Source: Chitinophaga eiseniae
Lineage (GTDB): Bacteria > Bacteroidota > Bacteroidia > Chitinophagales > Chitinophagaceae
DNA length: 64,000 nt
Direction: 5' to 3'
NCBI RefSeq assembly: GCF_012641265.1
Contig: NZ_JABAHZ010000001.1
Location: 992,001-1,056,000 of the forward strand
Shown here: piece after piece, positions 38,687 through 48,042 of the stretch
How the letters are laid out: every line of letters begins with the position of its first letter
How positions within the stretch are numbered: the stretch's first letter is position 1
Notes under the pieces: model-generated
Seen by the model: only the letters and a program-made list of their open reading frames with translations
What the model was told of the DNA's origin: nothing
The model's database searches: none
Position numbers and translations under genes: made by a program

Positions 38687-39373
38687 ATGCAAAAAATACT
38701 GGTAGTTGAAGACGAAGTTAAGGTGGCCAATGCCGTTAAGAAAGGGTTGGAAGAAAATGGTTTTGATGTAGACGTAGCCTATGATGGCCGCATTGGTAAA
38801 GGATTGGTGACCAGTAATCACTACGACCTGGTGATTCTCGACCTCAATCTCCCCCATAACAACGGGTATGAGCTCTGTGAGGTGATCCGCAACAAAAATA
38901 ACCGGGTACCGGTCATTATGCTCACTGCCCTGGGCGGCATGGAAGATAAAATGCAGGCCTTTGAGCTGGGAGCAGACGACTACCTGGTAAAACCCTTCGA
39001 CTTCCGTGAGCTGCTGGCCCGCATCCGGGTATTCCTGAAACGTGCCGGCTCTGAAGCCACCCATGGCACCCAATACAAAATCACGATTGCCGACCTGGAA
39101 ATAGACCGGGAAAAAAAAGATGTGAGCCGCGCCGGCAAAAAAATTGCCCTTACCGCCAAAGAATACCAGCTGCTGGAGTTCCTGGCCATGCACAAGGGAA
39201 AAGTGATCTCCAAACTCACCATCGCCGAAAAAGTGTGGGACATCGACTTCGATACCGGCACTAACGTGATCGAAGTATATATGAACTTCCTCCGCAAGAA
39301 AATAGACAAAGACTTTGACCAGAAACTGCTCCATACCAAAACCGGTATGGGATATTATCTTTCCGAAGAATAG
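38687..39373 (+). CDS. OmpR/PhoB-family response regulator (CusR/CzcR-like)
   Basis: 228 residues. Receiver domain with the acidic pocket (VVEDE), phospho-acceptor Asp52 (VILDLNLP), the Thr of MLTAL and the Lys of LVKPFDF. A C-terminal winged-helix DNA-binding domain follows (KKIALTAKEYQLLEFLAMHKGKV, NVIEVYMNFLRKKID, TKTGMGYYL). Overall it is closest to CusR/CopR/CzcR-type regulators. The histidine kinase follows after 9 bp. It likely controls the downstream efflux genes; repeated motifs between the kinase and CzcC genes are candidate binding sites. Confidence 0.93.
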   Translation: MQKILVVEDEVKVANAVKKGLEENGFDVDVAYDGRIGKGLVTSNHYDLVILDLNLPHNNGYELCEVIRNKNNRVPVIMLTALGGMEDKMQAFELGADDYLVKPFDFRELLARIRVFLKRAGSEATHGTQYKITIADLEIDREKKDVSRAGKKIALTAKEYQLLEFLAMHKGKVISKLTIAEKVWDIDFDTGTNVIEVYMNFLRKKIDKDFDQKLLHTKTGMGYYLSEE

Positions 39374-39382
39374 GAGTTTTAT

Positions 39383-40753
39383 TTGAAGATCAAATATAAA
39401 ATAGCGCTCTATTACACGCTTTCCGCTACGCTGATGCTCATTGCGTTTGCGGGACTTGCCTATTACTTCTCGGCCAAGTCGCGCAAAGCAGAATACCTGG
39501 AGCGACTGGAATACCGCGCCCGCTCCATTGCCAATGTAATCATTGAAGATGATATCGTAAAGGTAGACCTGCTGCGAAAACTGGACAGAACCACCTTCCA
39601 GGACCTGTACAAGGAAACCATCCTTGTATATAGTACCAATTATGACCTGCTCTATAGCAACCTGAAAGACACTACCATCCGCACCCACCCCAGCTTACTG
39701 AATTATATCAAGGAGAATAAATTATACAGCTACGACAAAGGCAGCGGCGAAGTGGTAGGTGTATACTATACGGAAGGCAGTATTTCAGTGATCGTAATTG
39801 TATCTTCTTTCGATAAGTATGGTTTCCTCAACCTGCAGCACCTGAGCCAGATCCTGCTACTGGAGCTGCTCACCGCCGTAATTATACTGGTGGTGATAGG
39901 CTATTTCTTTGCCCGCAAAATGGTGGAACCGATTGACCAATTAGTACAACAGGTTGACAGTATCAATGCCAATAACCTGCAGGATACGCAGGTAGCCGTA
40001 AAGGGGAAAGACGAAATTGCCAAGCTGGGCGCCAACTTTAATACCATGCTGCAACGCCTCAGTGAGTCATTCCATCTCCAGAAAAGCTTTGTGAGCAATG
40101 CCTCCCATGAGCTGCGTACCCCGCTGGCCGCCATTATCAGCCAGCTACAGGTAGCGCTGTCGAAAGACAGGACCCAGGAAGAATACCAGGCACTGCTCAG
40201 CTCCGTGCTGGAAGACGCTGAAAACCTCTCTGACCTTTCCAATGGGCTGTTACAGCTGGCCCAGTCTGAAATGCGGCAACAGGAATTTGTGCTAAGCAAC
40301 GTGCGCATTGATGAACTGCTGATGGAAATGACCACGTTGATCCGGCTGAAGCAGAAAACCGCCAGCAAGCTGGAATTGCATTTCCTGAAGGTCCCTGACA
40401 ACGATTCCCTGGTCACCTGCTATGGCAATGAAAACCTGCTGAAAGTGCTTTTCCTGAACCTGATTGATAACGCCTGCAAGTTCTCTGACAACAATACGGC
40501 GCATGTTTCTATCGATTTCTTTACCCAATATATCCTGGTACAGATAAAAGATACCGGTATTGGTATCCCCCCGGATGAGATCAATAAAATATTTGAGCCT
40601 TTCTACCGCGGCCAGAATGCCCTGCAAATCCGCGGTCATGGCCTGGGACTCTCTATCTGCAAGAAAATAGTCCAGATCCACAACGGACACATTACAGTTA
40701 CTTCTAATTTACCGGAAGGCACCACTTTTACCGTCATACTCCCCCATTTATAA
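39383..40753 (+). CDS. Sensor histidine kinase (CusS/CzcS-like)
   Basis: 456 residues. The start is a TTG codon at 39383 preceded by GGAG, 9 bp after the regulator stop. Membrane helices at ~8-29 and ~155-177 flank a ~125-residue periplasmic sensor. HAMP ~178-230, then the H-box with phospho-His242 (SNASHELRTPLAAI). The ATPase domain has the N box (NLIDNACKF), G1 (IKDTGIGIPPDEI), F (FEPFYRG) and G2 (GHGLGLSICKK) motifs. Probably senses periplasmic metal and phosphorylates the adjacent regulator. The sensor has few obvious metal ligands, so the ligand is inferred from context only. Confidence 0.93.
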   Translation: MKIKYKIALYYTLSATLMLIAFAGLAYYFSAKSRKAEYLERLEYRARSIANVIIEDDIVKVDLLRKLDRTTFQDLYKETILVYSTNYDLLYSNLKDTTIRTHPSLLNYIKENKLYSYDKGSGEVVGVYYTEGSISVIVIVSSFDKYGFLNLQHLSQILLLELLTAVIILVVIGYFFARKMVEPIDQLVQQVDSINANNLQDTQVAVKGKDEIAKLGANFNTMLQRLSESFHLQKSFVSNASHELRTPLAAIISQLQVALSKDRTQEEYQALLSSVLEDAENLSDLSNGLLQLAQSEMRQQEFVLSNVRIDELLMEMTTLIRLKQKTASKLELHFLKVPDNDSLVTCYGNENLLKVLFLNLIDNACKFSDNNTAHVSIDFFTQYILVQIKDTGIGIPPDEINKIFEPFYRGQNALQIRGHGLGLSICKKIVQIHNGHITVTSNLPEGTTFTVILPHL

Positions 40754-40758
40754 CCTGG

Positions 40759-40949
40759 TTCTAATCTTATTCTAATCCGGAATGAACGGCATTTTAGTTT
40801 TAAAATGCCAGATGATAATTTTACCAGTTTCGCTAAAACAAGCCACCAGCAAACATTACAAGTCAACAACCAATCGCCGTGGGCTTTACCAGGACCCAAC
40901 GTGCACGATTATACGCTCTTTTTTCTAATCCTATTTTAAGGGCATTTTA
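40759..40949 (+). promoter_or_regulatory. Duplicated motif block upstream of the efflux genes
   Basis: TTCTAATC-n-TATTyTAA followed shortly by GGCATTTTA occurs twice: 40759-40796 and 40923-40949. The first copy forms a small palindrome with its flank (GGCATTTT ... AAAATGCC). The pair sits in the 239-bp gap between the kinase and CzcC-like genes. Candidate operator of the two-component system, by position only. Confidence 0.45.
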
Positions 40950-40992
40950 ATGTGGCTTAAAGGCGCCTTTAATTTCGCTTTAAGAATTTTGT

Positions 40993-42288
40993 ATGATCAA
41001 AATTGGCACTATGCGAACTATAAGGATGCTGCTACTGGCAGCATGTGGAACATGCCTGGGCTTTATTCAACCTACACAGGCACAAAATTCTGTACAAACA
41101 GTGACCCTCCAGTCTGTGGAGGACTCTTTCCTGGTTAAAAACTACTTATTGCTGGCACAACGCTACCAGATTGATGCTTCCAAAGCGCTGGTACGCCAGG
41201 CAAAGATGTGGAGCAACCCTTCCTTCAGTACCGTACTTGGTTTTGGCAGCACCGATAAATTGAAACCTTTTAACGTTGGATCCGGTGGTGAAACACAGTA
41301 CAACATCGACCAGCTGATTCAAACTGCCGGCAAAAGGAATAAAGCTATTCAGCTGGCCGCCACCGCCACCAAAATGAGCGAGGCCAATTTCGATGAGCTG
41401 ATACGCACCCTCCGTTTACAACTGCGGGAAAACGTTTACAATATCTACTACCAGCAGCAAACTGAAAAAGTCTTAAAAGAACAACTGGGCAACCTGCAAA
41501 CAATCGTAGATGCCTACGTTACTGCTGATAAAAAAGGAAGCGTGGCACACGCTGACCTGGTACGGCTTCAGGCCCTGCAGGTGGGTATAGAAAATGATTT
41601 CGCCGACCTGAAACAACAGGAACTGGAATCGCAGAAAAACCTGCAACAGCTGTTACACAGCCAGGATTTCTACGCAGCTGATATCAAACCCGCCGACCTG
41701 GCACCTTACACGCTGGATAAGATACAGTTGCCCCAGCTACTGGAAGCCGCTTCAAAAAACAGGGCTGATGTGCGGATGGCTGACCTGCAATACCAGACTG
41801 CCCAGCTTAACTATCGCCTGCAAAAATCCCTGGCAGTGCCAGACCTGCATGTGGGCGCCACTTACGACAAACAAGGCAGCTACGTTAATAACTTCCTGGG
41901 TCTGACCCTTGGTATTGATCTGCCGGTGTGGAACCGCAACCAGGGCAATATACACGCTGCAAAACTGCAAATCAGCAGCGAACAACAACAGTTACTGCAA
42001 CAACAATCAGTAGCGCAAACAGAAGTGCTGAATGCCTACCAGCGCATCATGGCACTGGAAAAGCGTTACAAAGGATTTGACCTCCACCAGTTCCAGGGCG
42101 AATTTGACACCCTCATCGCAGAAGTATCCAAAAACTTCAGCAAGGGTAACATCTCCCTGCTCCAGTTTATCGACTATTTCAACAGTTATAGCGACAACGC
42201 AAAAAATATTAATAAGTTTTTATCCAACCGGGTAAACGCTTACGAAGAACTCAACTATGCAACAGGACAAGAACTATTTAAAAACTAA
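40993..42288 (+). CDS. CzcC/TolC-type outer-membrane efflux protein
   Basis: 431 residues; translation could also begin at the ATG at 41011 (MRTIRMLLLAACG). Signal peptide ending TQAQ. Two outer-membrane-efflux (OEP) repeats of long helices (SKALVRQAKMWSNPSFS ... LPVWNRNQGNIHAAKLQISSEQQQLLQQQ) characteristic of TolC-like channels. It forms the outer-membrane exit of a tripartite RND pump with the CzcB- and CzcA-like proteins encoded downstream. The stop is 4 bp from the next start, indicating translational coupling. Confidence 0.92.
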   Translation: MIKIGTMRTIRMLLLAACGTCLGFIQPTQAQNSVQTVTLQSVEDSFLVKNYLLLAQRYQIDASKALVRQAKMWSNPSFSTVLGFGSTDKLKPFNVGSGGETQYNIDQLIQTAGKRNKAIQLAATATKMSEANFDELIRTLRLQLRENVYNIYYQQQTEKVLKEQLGNLQTIVDAYVTADKKGSVAHADLVRLQALQVGIENDFADLKQQELESQKNLQQLLHSQDFYAADIKPADLAPYTLDKIQLPQLLEAASKNRADVRMADLQYQTAQLNYRLQKSLAVPDLHVGATYDKQGSYVNNFLGLTLGIDLPVWNRNQGNIHAAKLQISSEQQQLLQQQSVAQTEVLNAYQRIMALEKRYKGFDLHQFQGEFDTLIAEVSKNFSKGNISLLQFIDYFNSYSDNAKNINKFLSNRVNAYEELNYATGQELFKN

Positions 42289-42292
42289 GCAC

Positions 42293-43384
42293 ATGAAACA
42301 GCCTATTCTGATTATTGGCTTTTCGCTGCTGGCAGCCATTCTGTGGAGTGGATGCAAACACAGCCAGGCAGAAGATTCAGAGAAGACCACCTTTGTACTC
42401 AGCGATACCATGCTGAAAAATATACGCATTGATACCGCGCATATGCAACCGGTGATGAATGAACTGCGCCTTTCCGGTAAGGTAACGCCCAACGGTGGCA
42501 AGGTATTGAAAGTATATCCGCTGGTGAGTGGTTATGTAGAAGATATCAAAGTGCAGCTGGGCGACTATGTTAAAAAAGGACAGGTGCTGGCCGTGATACA
42601 CAGTGCGGAAATTGCCGACTATGAAAAGCAACTGGCACAGGCAAAATCTGACCGCAATGTAGCCGACAAAAACCTGAAAGTAGCACAGGACCTGTATGAC
42701 AGCCGTTTGAGCACAGAAAAAGATGTGGTAAACGCCAAAGGAGAAGTACAGAAGTCAGAAGCGGAAATTAACCGCCTCAACGACCTCTTTAAAATTTACC
42801 GCAAAGGAAATGGCGCTACCTACCTGGTAACAGCACCCATCTCCGGCTATATTATCGAAAAAAACATCAACAACAATATGGAGATCCGCTCGGATAACAG
42901 CGCCAACATCTTCACCATCTCTGAACTGGATGATGTATGGGTAATGGCCAACGTATTTGAAACGGATATCGCCCGCATTAAAGAAGGCTACGAAGCCAAA
43001 GTGGTAACCGTAAGTTATCCCGATGAGCCTTTCCATGGCAAGATTGACAAGATCTACAACTTCCTGGACCCTGCTACCAAAACCATGCAGGTAAGAATCG
43101 CCATCGATAACAAAAACATGGAGCTGAAACCGGAAATGTTTGCCACCGTGTACGTGAAATACCAGGATAACGATGAAAAAGTAGCAGTGCCTTCTGCAGC
43201 GGTTATTTTCGACAACAGCAAAAACTATGTGCTCGTATTTAAGGACAAATTTAATATCGCCGTACGCCAGGTAGAGGTCGCCAAGACAGCGGGAGATATT
43301 ACTTATCTTTCATCTGGCCTCAATGCAGATGAAAAAGTTATCTCAAAAAATCAATTGCTTATTTACGATGCACTTAAAGACTAA
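42293..43384 (+). CDS. CzcB/CusB-type membrane-fusion lipoprotein
   Basis: 363 residues from the ATG at 42293, which gives a lipoprotein signal with lipobox WSGC. An earlier in-frame ATG at 42257 would overlap the upstream gene and lacks a signal at its start. Contains the periplasmic adaptor architecture: lipoyl/barrel-sandwich halves (YPLVSGYVEDIKVQLGDYVKKGQVLAVI and YLVTAPISGYIIEKNINNN), a helical hairpin between them and a beta barrel (DVWVMANVFETDIARIKEG). Links the RND transporter to the outer-membrane channel. No extra N-terminal metal-chaperone domain as in some CusB proteins. Confidence 0.92.
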   Translation: MKQPILIIGFSLLAAILWSGCKHSQAEDSEKTTFVLSDTMLKNIRIDTAHMQPVMNELRLSGKVTPNGGKVLKVYPLVSGYVEDIKVQLGDYVKKGQVLAVIHSAEIADYEKQLAQAKSDRNVADKNLKVAQDLYDSRLSTEKDVVNAKGEVQKSEAEINRLNDLFKIYRKGNGATYLVTAPISGYIIEKNINNNMEIRSDNSANIFTISELDDVWVMANVFETDIARIKEGYEAKVVTVSYPDEPFHGKIDKIYNFLDPATKTMQVRIAIDNKNMELKPEMFATVYVKYQDNDEKVAVPSAAVIFDNSKNYVLVFKDKFNIAVRQVEVAKTAGDITYLSSGLNADEKVISKNQLLIYDALKD

Positions 43385-44705
43385 GCTGGGAATAAAACCC
43401 TTATTCTCCCTGGGTATGCTGGCATTCGCCGGTAGCCAGGCTATCGCACAGGACAAGCGAACGGATAGCATTGTTCCTTACACTTTCCATTTCCAGCAAA
43501 CACTGGTAACGCAGTGGCATCCGGACTTTCAGGCAAAGTATTCCGGTCCCAACAGCTTCCAGACGCATGAAAAAGGCGCTACTTCTATTACCAGTACTAT
43601 TTATGCGGGCATTCGTCCGTTAAAGAACCTGGAATTATATGTAAACCCGGAACTTGCTGGTGGTCAGGGTCTCAGCCATGCCACCGGCATCGCGGGTTTC
43701 CCCAACGGCGAAACATTCAGGGTGGGCAACCCCACTCCTACCATTTACCTGGCCCGGGCATTTGGCATATATACGTTACCGTTAACTTCCAAAAGGGAAA
43801 TTGATGAAGATGACCTGAACAATGTAGCCGGTACTACACCTACCCATTACCTGCGGTTTATTGCCGGTAAGTATTGCCTGGCCGACTTCTTCGATCAGAA
43901 CACCTACAGCCATGATCCCCGCACACAGTTCCTGAACTGGTCGCTGATGGCCAATGCCGCCTGGGACTATCCCGCCGATGTACGCGGATATACCATGGCA
44001 TTGACCGTACAATACCGGAAAGACAAGTGGCAGTTGCAGGCAGCAACTTCGCTGGAACCCAAGCTGGCCAACGGTCCTAAGTTGAATTATGACTATGGCA
44101 AGTCGAACGGGGAAGTGATAGAAGTAACGCATACGCATACACTGAATAAGCATGAAGGGAATGTGCGGCTGATGGCCTTCATTAACCAGGCGCCTATGGG
44201 CAGCTACCGGCAGGCACTGAAAGAGGCTACCGATACACCCGACATTACCACAGCCAGGAAAGATGGACGTACTAAATATGGCTTCGGTATTAATATAGAC
44301 CAGGAGATTACCAAAAGCGGGGGCGTTTTCCTGAAAGCATCCTGGAATGATGGTCATAATGAAACCTGGGCCTATACCGAAATAGATCAGTCGCTAAGCG
44401 CCGGATGGCTGCAAAATGGCCAATGGTGGCACCGCGCACAGGATAATGCCGGTATTGCCATTGCCGTAAACGGCTTGTCGAAAGATCACCGCGACTACCT
44501 GGCTGCCGGAGGCACCGGGTTCATGGTGGGCGATGGCCAGCTGAACTATGCTCCGGAAATGATTGCCGAAGTTTTCTATCAATGTAACATTACCAGGCTA
44601 CATATTGCCTTAAGCCCTGATTACCAGTTTGTGCTGCATCCTGCTTACAACAAGGACCGCGGACCGGTTAATATCGTCGGCATAAGGACCAGAGTGGCAT
44701 TCTAA
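43368..44705 (+). CDS. OprB-like porin within the efflux operon
   Basis: 445 residues from ATG 43368 (MHLKTKLGIKPLFSLGMLAFAGSQAIAQ, a good signal peptide). The start overlaps the end of the CzcB-like gene by 17 bp, so the two are translationally coupled. The mature protein is beta-strand rich with many aromatic residues and a terminal ...TRVAF, consistent with an outer-membrane barrel of the carbohydrate-selective-porin (OprB) type. Its position between the adaptor and pump genes suggests a role in metal homeostasis or envelope permeability, but the substrate is not evident. Confidence 0.78.
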   Translation: MHLKTKLGIKPLFSLGMLAFAGSQAIAQDKRTDSIVPYTFHFQQTLVTQWHPDFQAKYSGPNSFQTHEKGATSITSTIYAGIRPLKNLELYVNPELAGGQGLSHATGIAGFPNGETFRVGNPTPTIYLARAFGIYTLPLTSKREIDEDDLNNVAGTTPTHYLRFIAGKYCLADFFDQNTYSHDPRTQFLNWSLMANAAWDYPADVRGYTMALTVQYRKDKWQLQAATSLEPKLANGPKLNYDYGKSNGEVIEVTHTHTLNKHEGNVRLMAFINQAPMGSYRQALKEATDTPDITTARKDGRTKYGFGINIDQEITKSGGVFLKASWNDGHNETWAYTEIDQSLSAGWLQNGQWWHRAQDNAGIAIAVNGLSKDHRDYLAAGGTGFMVGDGQLNYAPEMIAEVFYQCNITRLHIALSPDYQFVLHPAYNKDRGPVNIVGIRTRVAF

Positions 44706-44717
44706 AGAACAGGAGTT

Positions 44718-47700
44718 ATGAATAAATTCATTAGAAATATTGTAGCTTTTTCGCTGAGGAATAAGTTGTTTGTCTTCATCAGCGTAGCAACGCTGATAGC
44801 AGCCGGCATATTTTCCTTTGTACACACGCCGATCGAAGCATTTCCCGACGTAACGAATACGCAAATCGTGATCGTTACCAAATGGAACGGCCGTAGCGCC
44901 CAGGAAGTAGAGCGTTTTGTAACGCTGCCCATAGAAGTATCGATGAACGCCGTACAAAAGAAAACCAGTGTACGCTCCGTTACCATGTTCGGTCTGTCTG
45001 TGGTGAAAATCATGTTTGAGGACGATGTGGAAGACTTCTTCGCCCGGCAACAGGTCAACAACATGTTGTCTAACATAGGTCTCCCCGAAGGCGCCGAACC
45101 AGAGGTACAGCCCCCTTACGGCCCTACCGGTGAAATATTCAGGTACTATCTCAAGAGCAACAAACGAGATTCCCGCGACCTGCTCACCTGGCAGAACTGG
45201 GTCATAGACCGCCAGATCCGCAGCGTACCCGGCATTGCCGACGTAGTAGCCTTCGGCGGACAGGAAAAGATTTATGAAATTTCTGCTGACCCGGTAAGAC
45301 TGGCTAAATACGATATTACCCCACTGGAATTATACCAGGCCGTTACCAAGAGTAACGTCAACGTAGGCGGCGATGTGATCGAAAAGAACGGGCAGGCCTA
45401 TGTTGTACGTGGTATAGGTTTGCTGAACAGCATACAGGATATCAATAACATCATCATACAAAATATCAATGGCGTACCCTTGCTGGTAAAAGACCTGGCC
45501 AATGTACGCGAAGCCTCTGCTCCACGCGTGGGACAGGTAGGTATCGATAAAAATGATGACCTGGTAGAGGGTATCGTAGTAATGCGTAAAGGCGAAAATC
45601 CGACAGAAGTCCTGGCCCGCCTGAAAGACAAGCTGAAAGAGCTGAATGAAACCATCCTGCCGGATGATATCAAAATGGAAACGTTCTATGACCGTGATAA
45701 CCTCATGGAATTCTGTACCCATACGGTCATGCATAACCTGGTAGAAGGTATCATTTTCGTAACGGTGATCGTATTCCTTTTCATGGCCGACTGGCGCACC
45801 ACGGTGATCGTATCCATCATTATCCCGCTGGCATTGCTGTTTGCCTTCATGTGCTTACGCCTGAAAGGTATGAGTGCCAACCTGCTGTCGATGGGAGCTA
45901 TCGACTTCGGTATCATCATCGATGGTGCCGTGGTAATGGTGGAGGGTGTTTTCGTAATGCTCGACCACAAAGCCCATAAGTATGGCATGGAGCGGTTTAA
46001 TAAAATGGCTAAGCTGGGATGGATCAAGCAAACCGGCGGCGAGCTGGCGAAGGCCATCTTCTTCTCCAAACTCATTATTATTATCTCCCTCATTCCTATC
46101 TTCTCCTTCCAGAAGGTAGAAGGTAAAATGTTCTCGCCACTGGCCTGGACATTGGGATTTGCCTTACTGGGCGCCCTGTTGTTTACGTTAACACTGGTGC
46201 CGGTATTATGCTCTATCCTGCTCAATAAAAATGTAAAGGAGAAAAACAATATACTGGTTAACTTCTTCGACCGCATCGTTATGCGCGGTTTCGGCTGGAC
46301 TTACCGCAACAAGCGTTTAAGCATGACGCTGGCCCTGGCATTCATGGTAGTGACCTTCATCTCTGCCAAATTCCTGGGAACAGAGTTCCTGCCCCAGCTG
46401 AATGAAGGCTCGCTCTGGGTAACAACAGAATTGCCCATGAGTATGGCACTGAGCGAAAGCACGAAAATGGCGCATGATATCCGGGAAGACCTGGGCGCAT
46501 TCCCTGAAGTAAAGAGGGTATTGTCGCAGGTAGGCCGTTCCAACGACGGTACTGACCCTAACGGTTTTTACTTCGTACAATACCAGGTAGACCTGGCGCC
46601 AAAAGATGAATGGAAGCGTAAGATCACACAGGACGAGCTGATTGCAGAAATGGAGCATCGCCTGAAAAAATATCCTGGCATCATCCTGAACTTCTCCCAG
46701 CCTATCAGCGACAACGTAGCAGAAGCCGTTGCAGGTTTTAAAGCTGCTAACGGGGTAAAGATTTTCGGAGATGACCTGACGAAGCTGGAAGCATTATCCC
46801 AACAGGTGATTGCACAGCTGAAAACCGTACAGGGTATTAAAGACCTGGGTGTTATCCGTAACATTGGTCAGCCTGAAATGAGTATCAATCTCGACGACAA
46901 CAAAATGGCCCAATACGGTGTGGCCACCGGCGACGCGCAGGCGGTAATTGAAATGGCGATTGGTGGTAAAACTGCTACCCAGTTGTACCAGGGAGAGAAA
47001 AAGTTCGATATCCGTATCCGTTATGACGAAAACTATCGTAAAACGGAAGACGACCTGGCTAACCTGATGGTGCCTACCATCAACAATAATAAGATACCGC
47101 TGAAAGAAATCGCGGAGATCAAAACGATTACAGGGCCGGCGTTCATTTACCGGGACAGCAACAAGCGCTTTATCGGGGTGAAGTTCTCCGTACGTGACCG
47201 TGACCTGGGTAGTACCATTGCCGAAGCGCAGGCTAAAATCAACAAGGTGGTTAAACTGCCGAAGGCCTACTCTATTGGCTGGACCGGTGAGTTTGAAAAC
47301 CAGGTGCGCGCCACGCAACGTCTGGGACAGGTAGTGCCCATCAGTATCATCGCCATCTTTATGGTATTGTTTATCATGCTGGGTAGTGTAAAAGATGCCG
47401 GCCTGGTATTGATGAACGTACCATTTGCTTTGATTGGTGGTATCCTGGCGCTGCATGTTACCGGTATGAACTTCGGTATTTCCGCTGGTGTTGGTTTCAT
47501 CGCTCTCTTCGGAATCTGTATACAAAATGGGGTGATCCTGATTTCCGTCTTCCATAAAAACCTGGAAGGGAAAGTGCCGCTCAATGAGGCCATTAAACTG
47601 GGTGTACAGAGTCGTATACGTCCGGTAGTAATGACCGCGCTGATGGCTGCCATTGGTCTGATACCAGCCGCCATTTCCCATGGTATTGGTTCGGAAACGC

Positions 47701-47816
47701 AGAAACCGCTGGCTATTGTAGTAATTGGAGGATTGATTACGGCCACCGTCTTAACATTGCTGGTGTTCCCAATTATCTTCTACGGCGCTTATAAGAATAA
47801 GAAGGACGCTTTATAA
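44718..47816 (+). CDS. CzcA-family heavy-metal RND efflux pump
   Basis: 1032-residue inner-membrane proton-driven pump with 12 predicted helices and two large periplasmic loops. The membrane motif DFGIIIDGAVVMVEG (~395-409) matches the DFGxxxDGAxxxVE form known for divalent-cation exporters (Co, Zn, Cd, Ni). Copper/silver exporters of the CusA type instead have AIGxxxDAA. This points to divalent-metal efflux, inferred from motif knowledge. Third component of the tripartite system with the CzcC- and CzcB-like proteins encoded upstream; it starts 12 bp after the porin gene. Terminators follow at 47865-47957. Confidence 0.94.
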   Translation: MNKFIRNIVAFSLRNKLFVFISVATLIAAGIFSFVHTPIEAFPDVTNTQIVIVTKWNGRSAQEVERFVTLPIEVSMNAVQKKTSVRSVTMFGLSVVKIMFEDDVEDFFARQQVNNMLSNIGLPEGAEPEVQPPYGPTGEIFRYYLKSNKRDSRDLLTWQNWVIDRQIRSVPGIADVVAFGGQEKIYEISADPVRLAKYDITPLELYQAVTKSNVNVGGDVIEKNGQAYVVRGIGLLNSIQDINNIIIQNINGVPLLVKDLANVREASAPRVGQVGIDKNDDLVEGIVVMRKGENPTEVLARLKDKLKELNETILPDDIKMETFYDRDNLMEFCTHTVMHNLVEGIIFVTVIVFLFMADWRTTVIVSIIIPLALLFAFMCLRLKGMSANLLSMGAIDFGIIIDGAVVMVEGVFVMLDHKAHKYGMERFNKMAKLGWIKQTGGELAKAIFFSKLIIIISLIPIFSFQKVEGKMFSPLAWTLGFALLGALLFTLTLVPVLCSILLNKNVKEKNNILVNFFDRIVMRGFGWTYRNKRLSMTLALAFMVVTFISAKFLGTEFLPQLNEGSLWVTTELPMSMALSESTKMAHDIREDLGAFPEVKRVLSQVGRSNDGTDPNGFYFVQYQVDLAPKDEWKRKITQDELIAEMEHRLKKYPGIILNFSQPISDNVAEAVAGFKAANGVKIFGDDLTKLEALSQQVIAQLKTVQGIKDLGVIRNIGQPEMSINLDDNKMAQYGVATGDAQAVIEMAIGGKTATQLYQGEKKFDIRIRYDENYRKTEDDLANLMVPTINNNKIPLKEIAEIKTITGPAFIYRDSNKRFIGVKFSVRDRDLGSTIAEAQAKINKVVKLPKAYSIGWTGEFENQVRATQRLGQVVPISIIAIFMVLFIMLGSVKDAGLVLMNVPFALIGGILALHVTGMNFGISAGVGFIALFGICIQNGVILISVFHKNLEGKVPLNEAIKLGVQSRIRPVVMTALMAAIGLIPAAISHGIGSETQKPLAIVVIGGLITATVLTLLVFPIIFYGAYKNKKDAL

Positions 47817-47864
47817 GTAAACCATGAAAATTTTAGTTCGCATATAGGTTGATAGCATGGCCAT

Positions 47865-47957
47865 AAAAAAGAATGGCCGGAGTAATTCCGACCATTCAAT
47901 TTTATGATCATACTACTCCGCCCTGCCGAGAGGATACAACGCGGAGCGGATTTTTTT
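47865..47957 (+). terminator. Tandem hairpins ending the efflux operon
   Basis: First: stem GAATGG-x-CGGA (47871-47881 with 47887-47897) followed by AATTTTA. Second: CTCCGC (47916-47921) with GCGGAG (47941-47946), followed by a run of T at 47951-47957. Both on the plus strand. Confidence 0.65.
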
Positions 47958-47966
47958 AAAATCAAG

Positions 47967-48013
47967 CAGCGAAGCCGTAAAGAATGTAACTACATTTCTC
48001 TACGGCTTCGCTG
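47967..48013 (-). terminator. Terminator of trhO
   Basis: 13-bp perfect outer stem (47967-47979 with 48001-48013), extended inside by AGAATGTA / TACATTTCT. It lies 30 bp beyond the trhO stop codon. Confidence 0.7.
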
Positions 48014-48042
48014 TTTATTTACTTTGCAGGAAATTTCCCCAC

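Noticed and set aside
38651..39688. 345-codon minus-strand frame opposite the regulator and kinase genes
   Set aside because: Complement of well-recognised two-component genes; no independent features.
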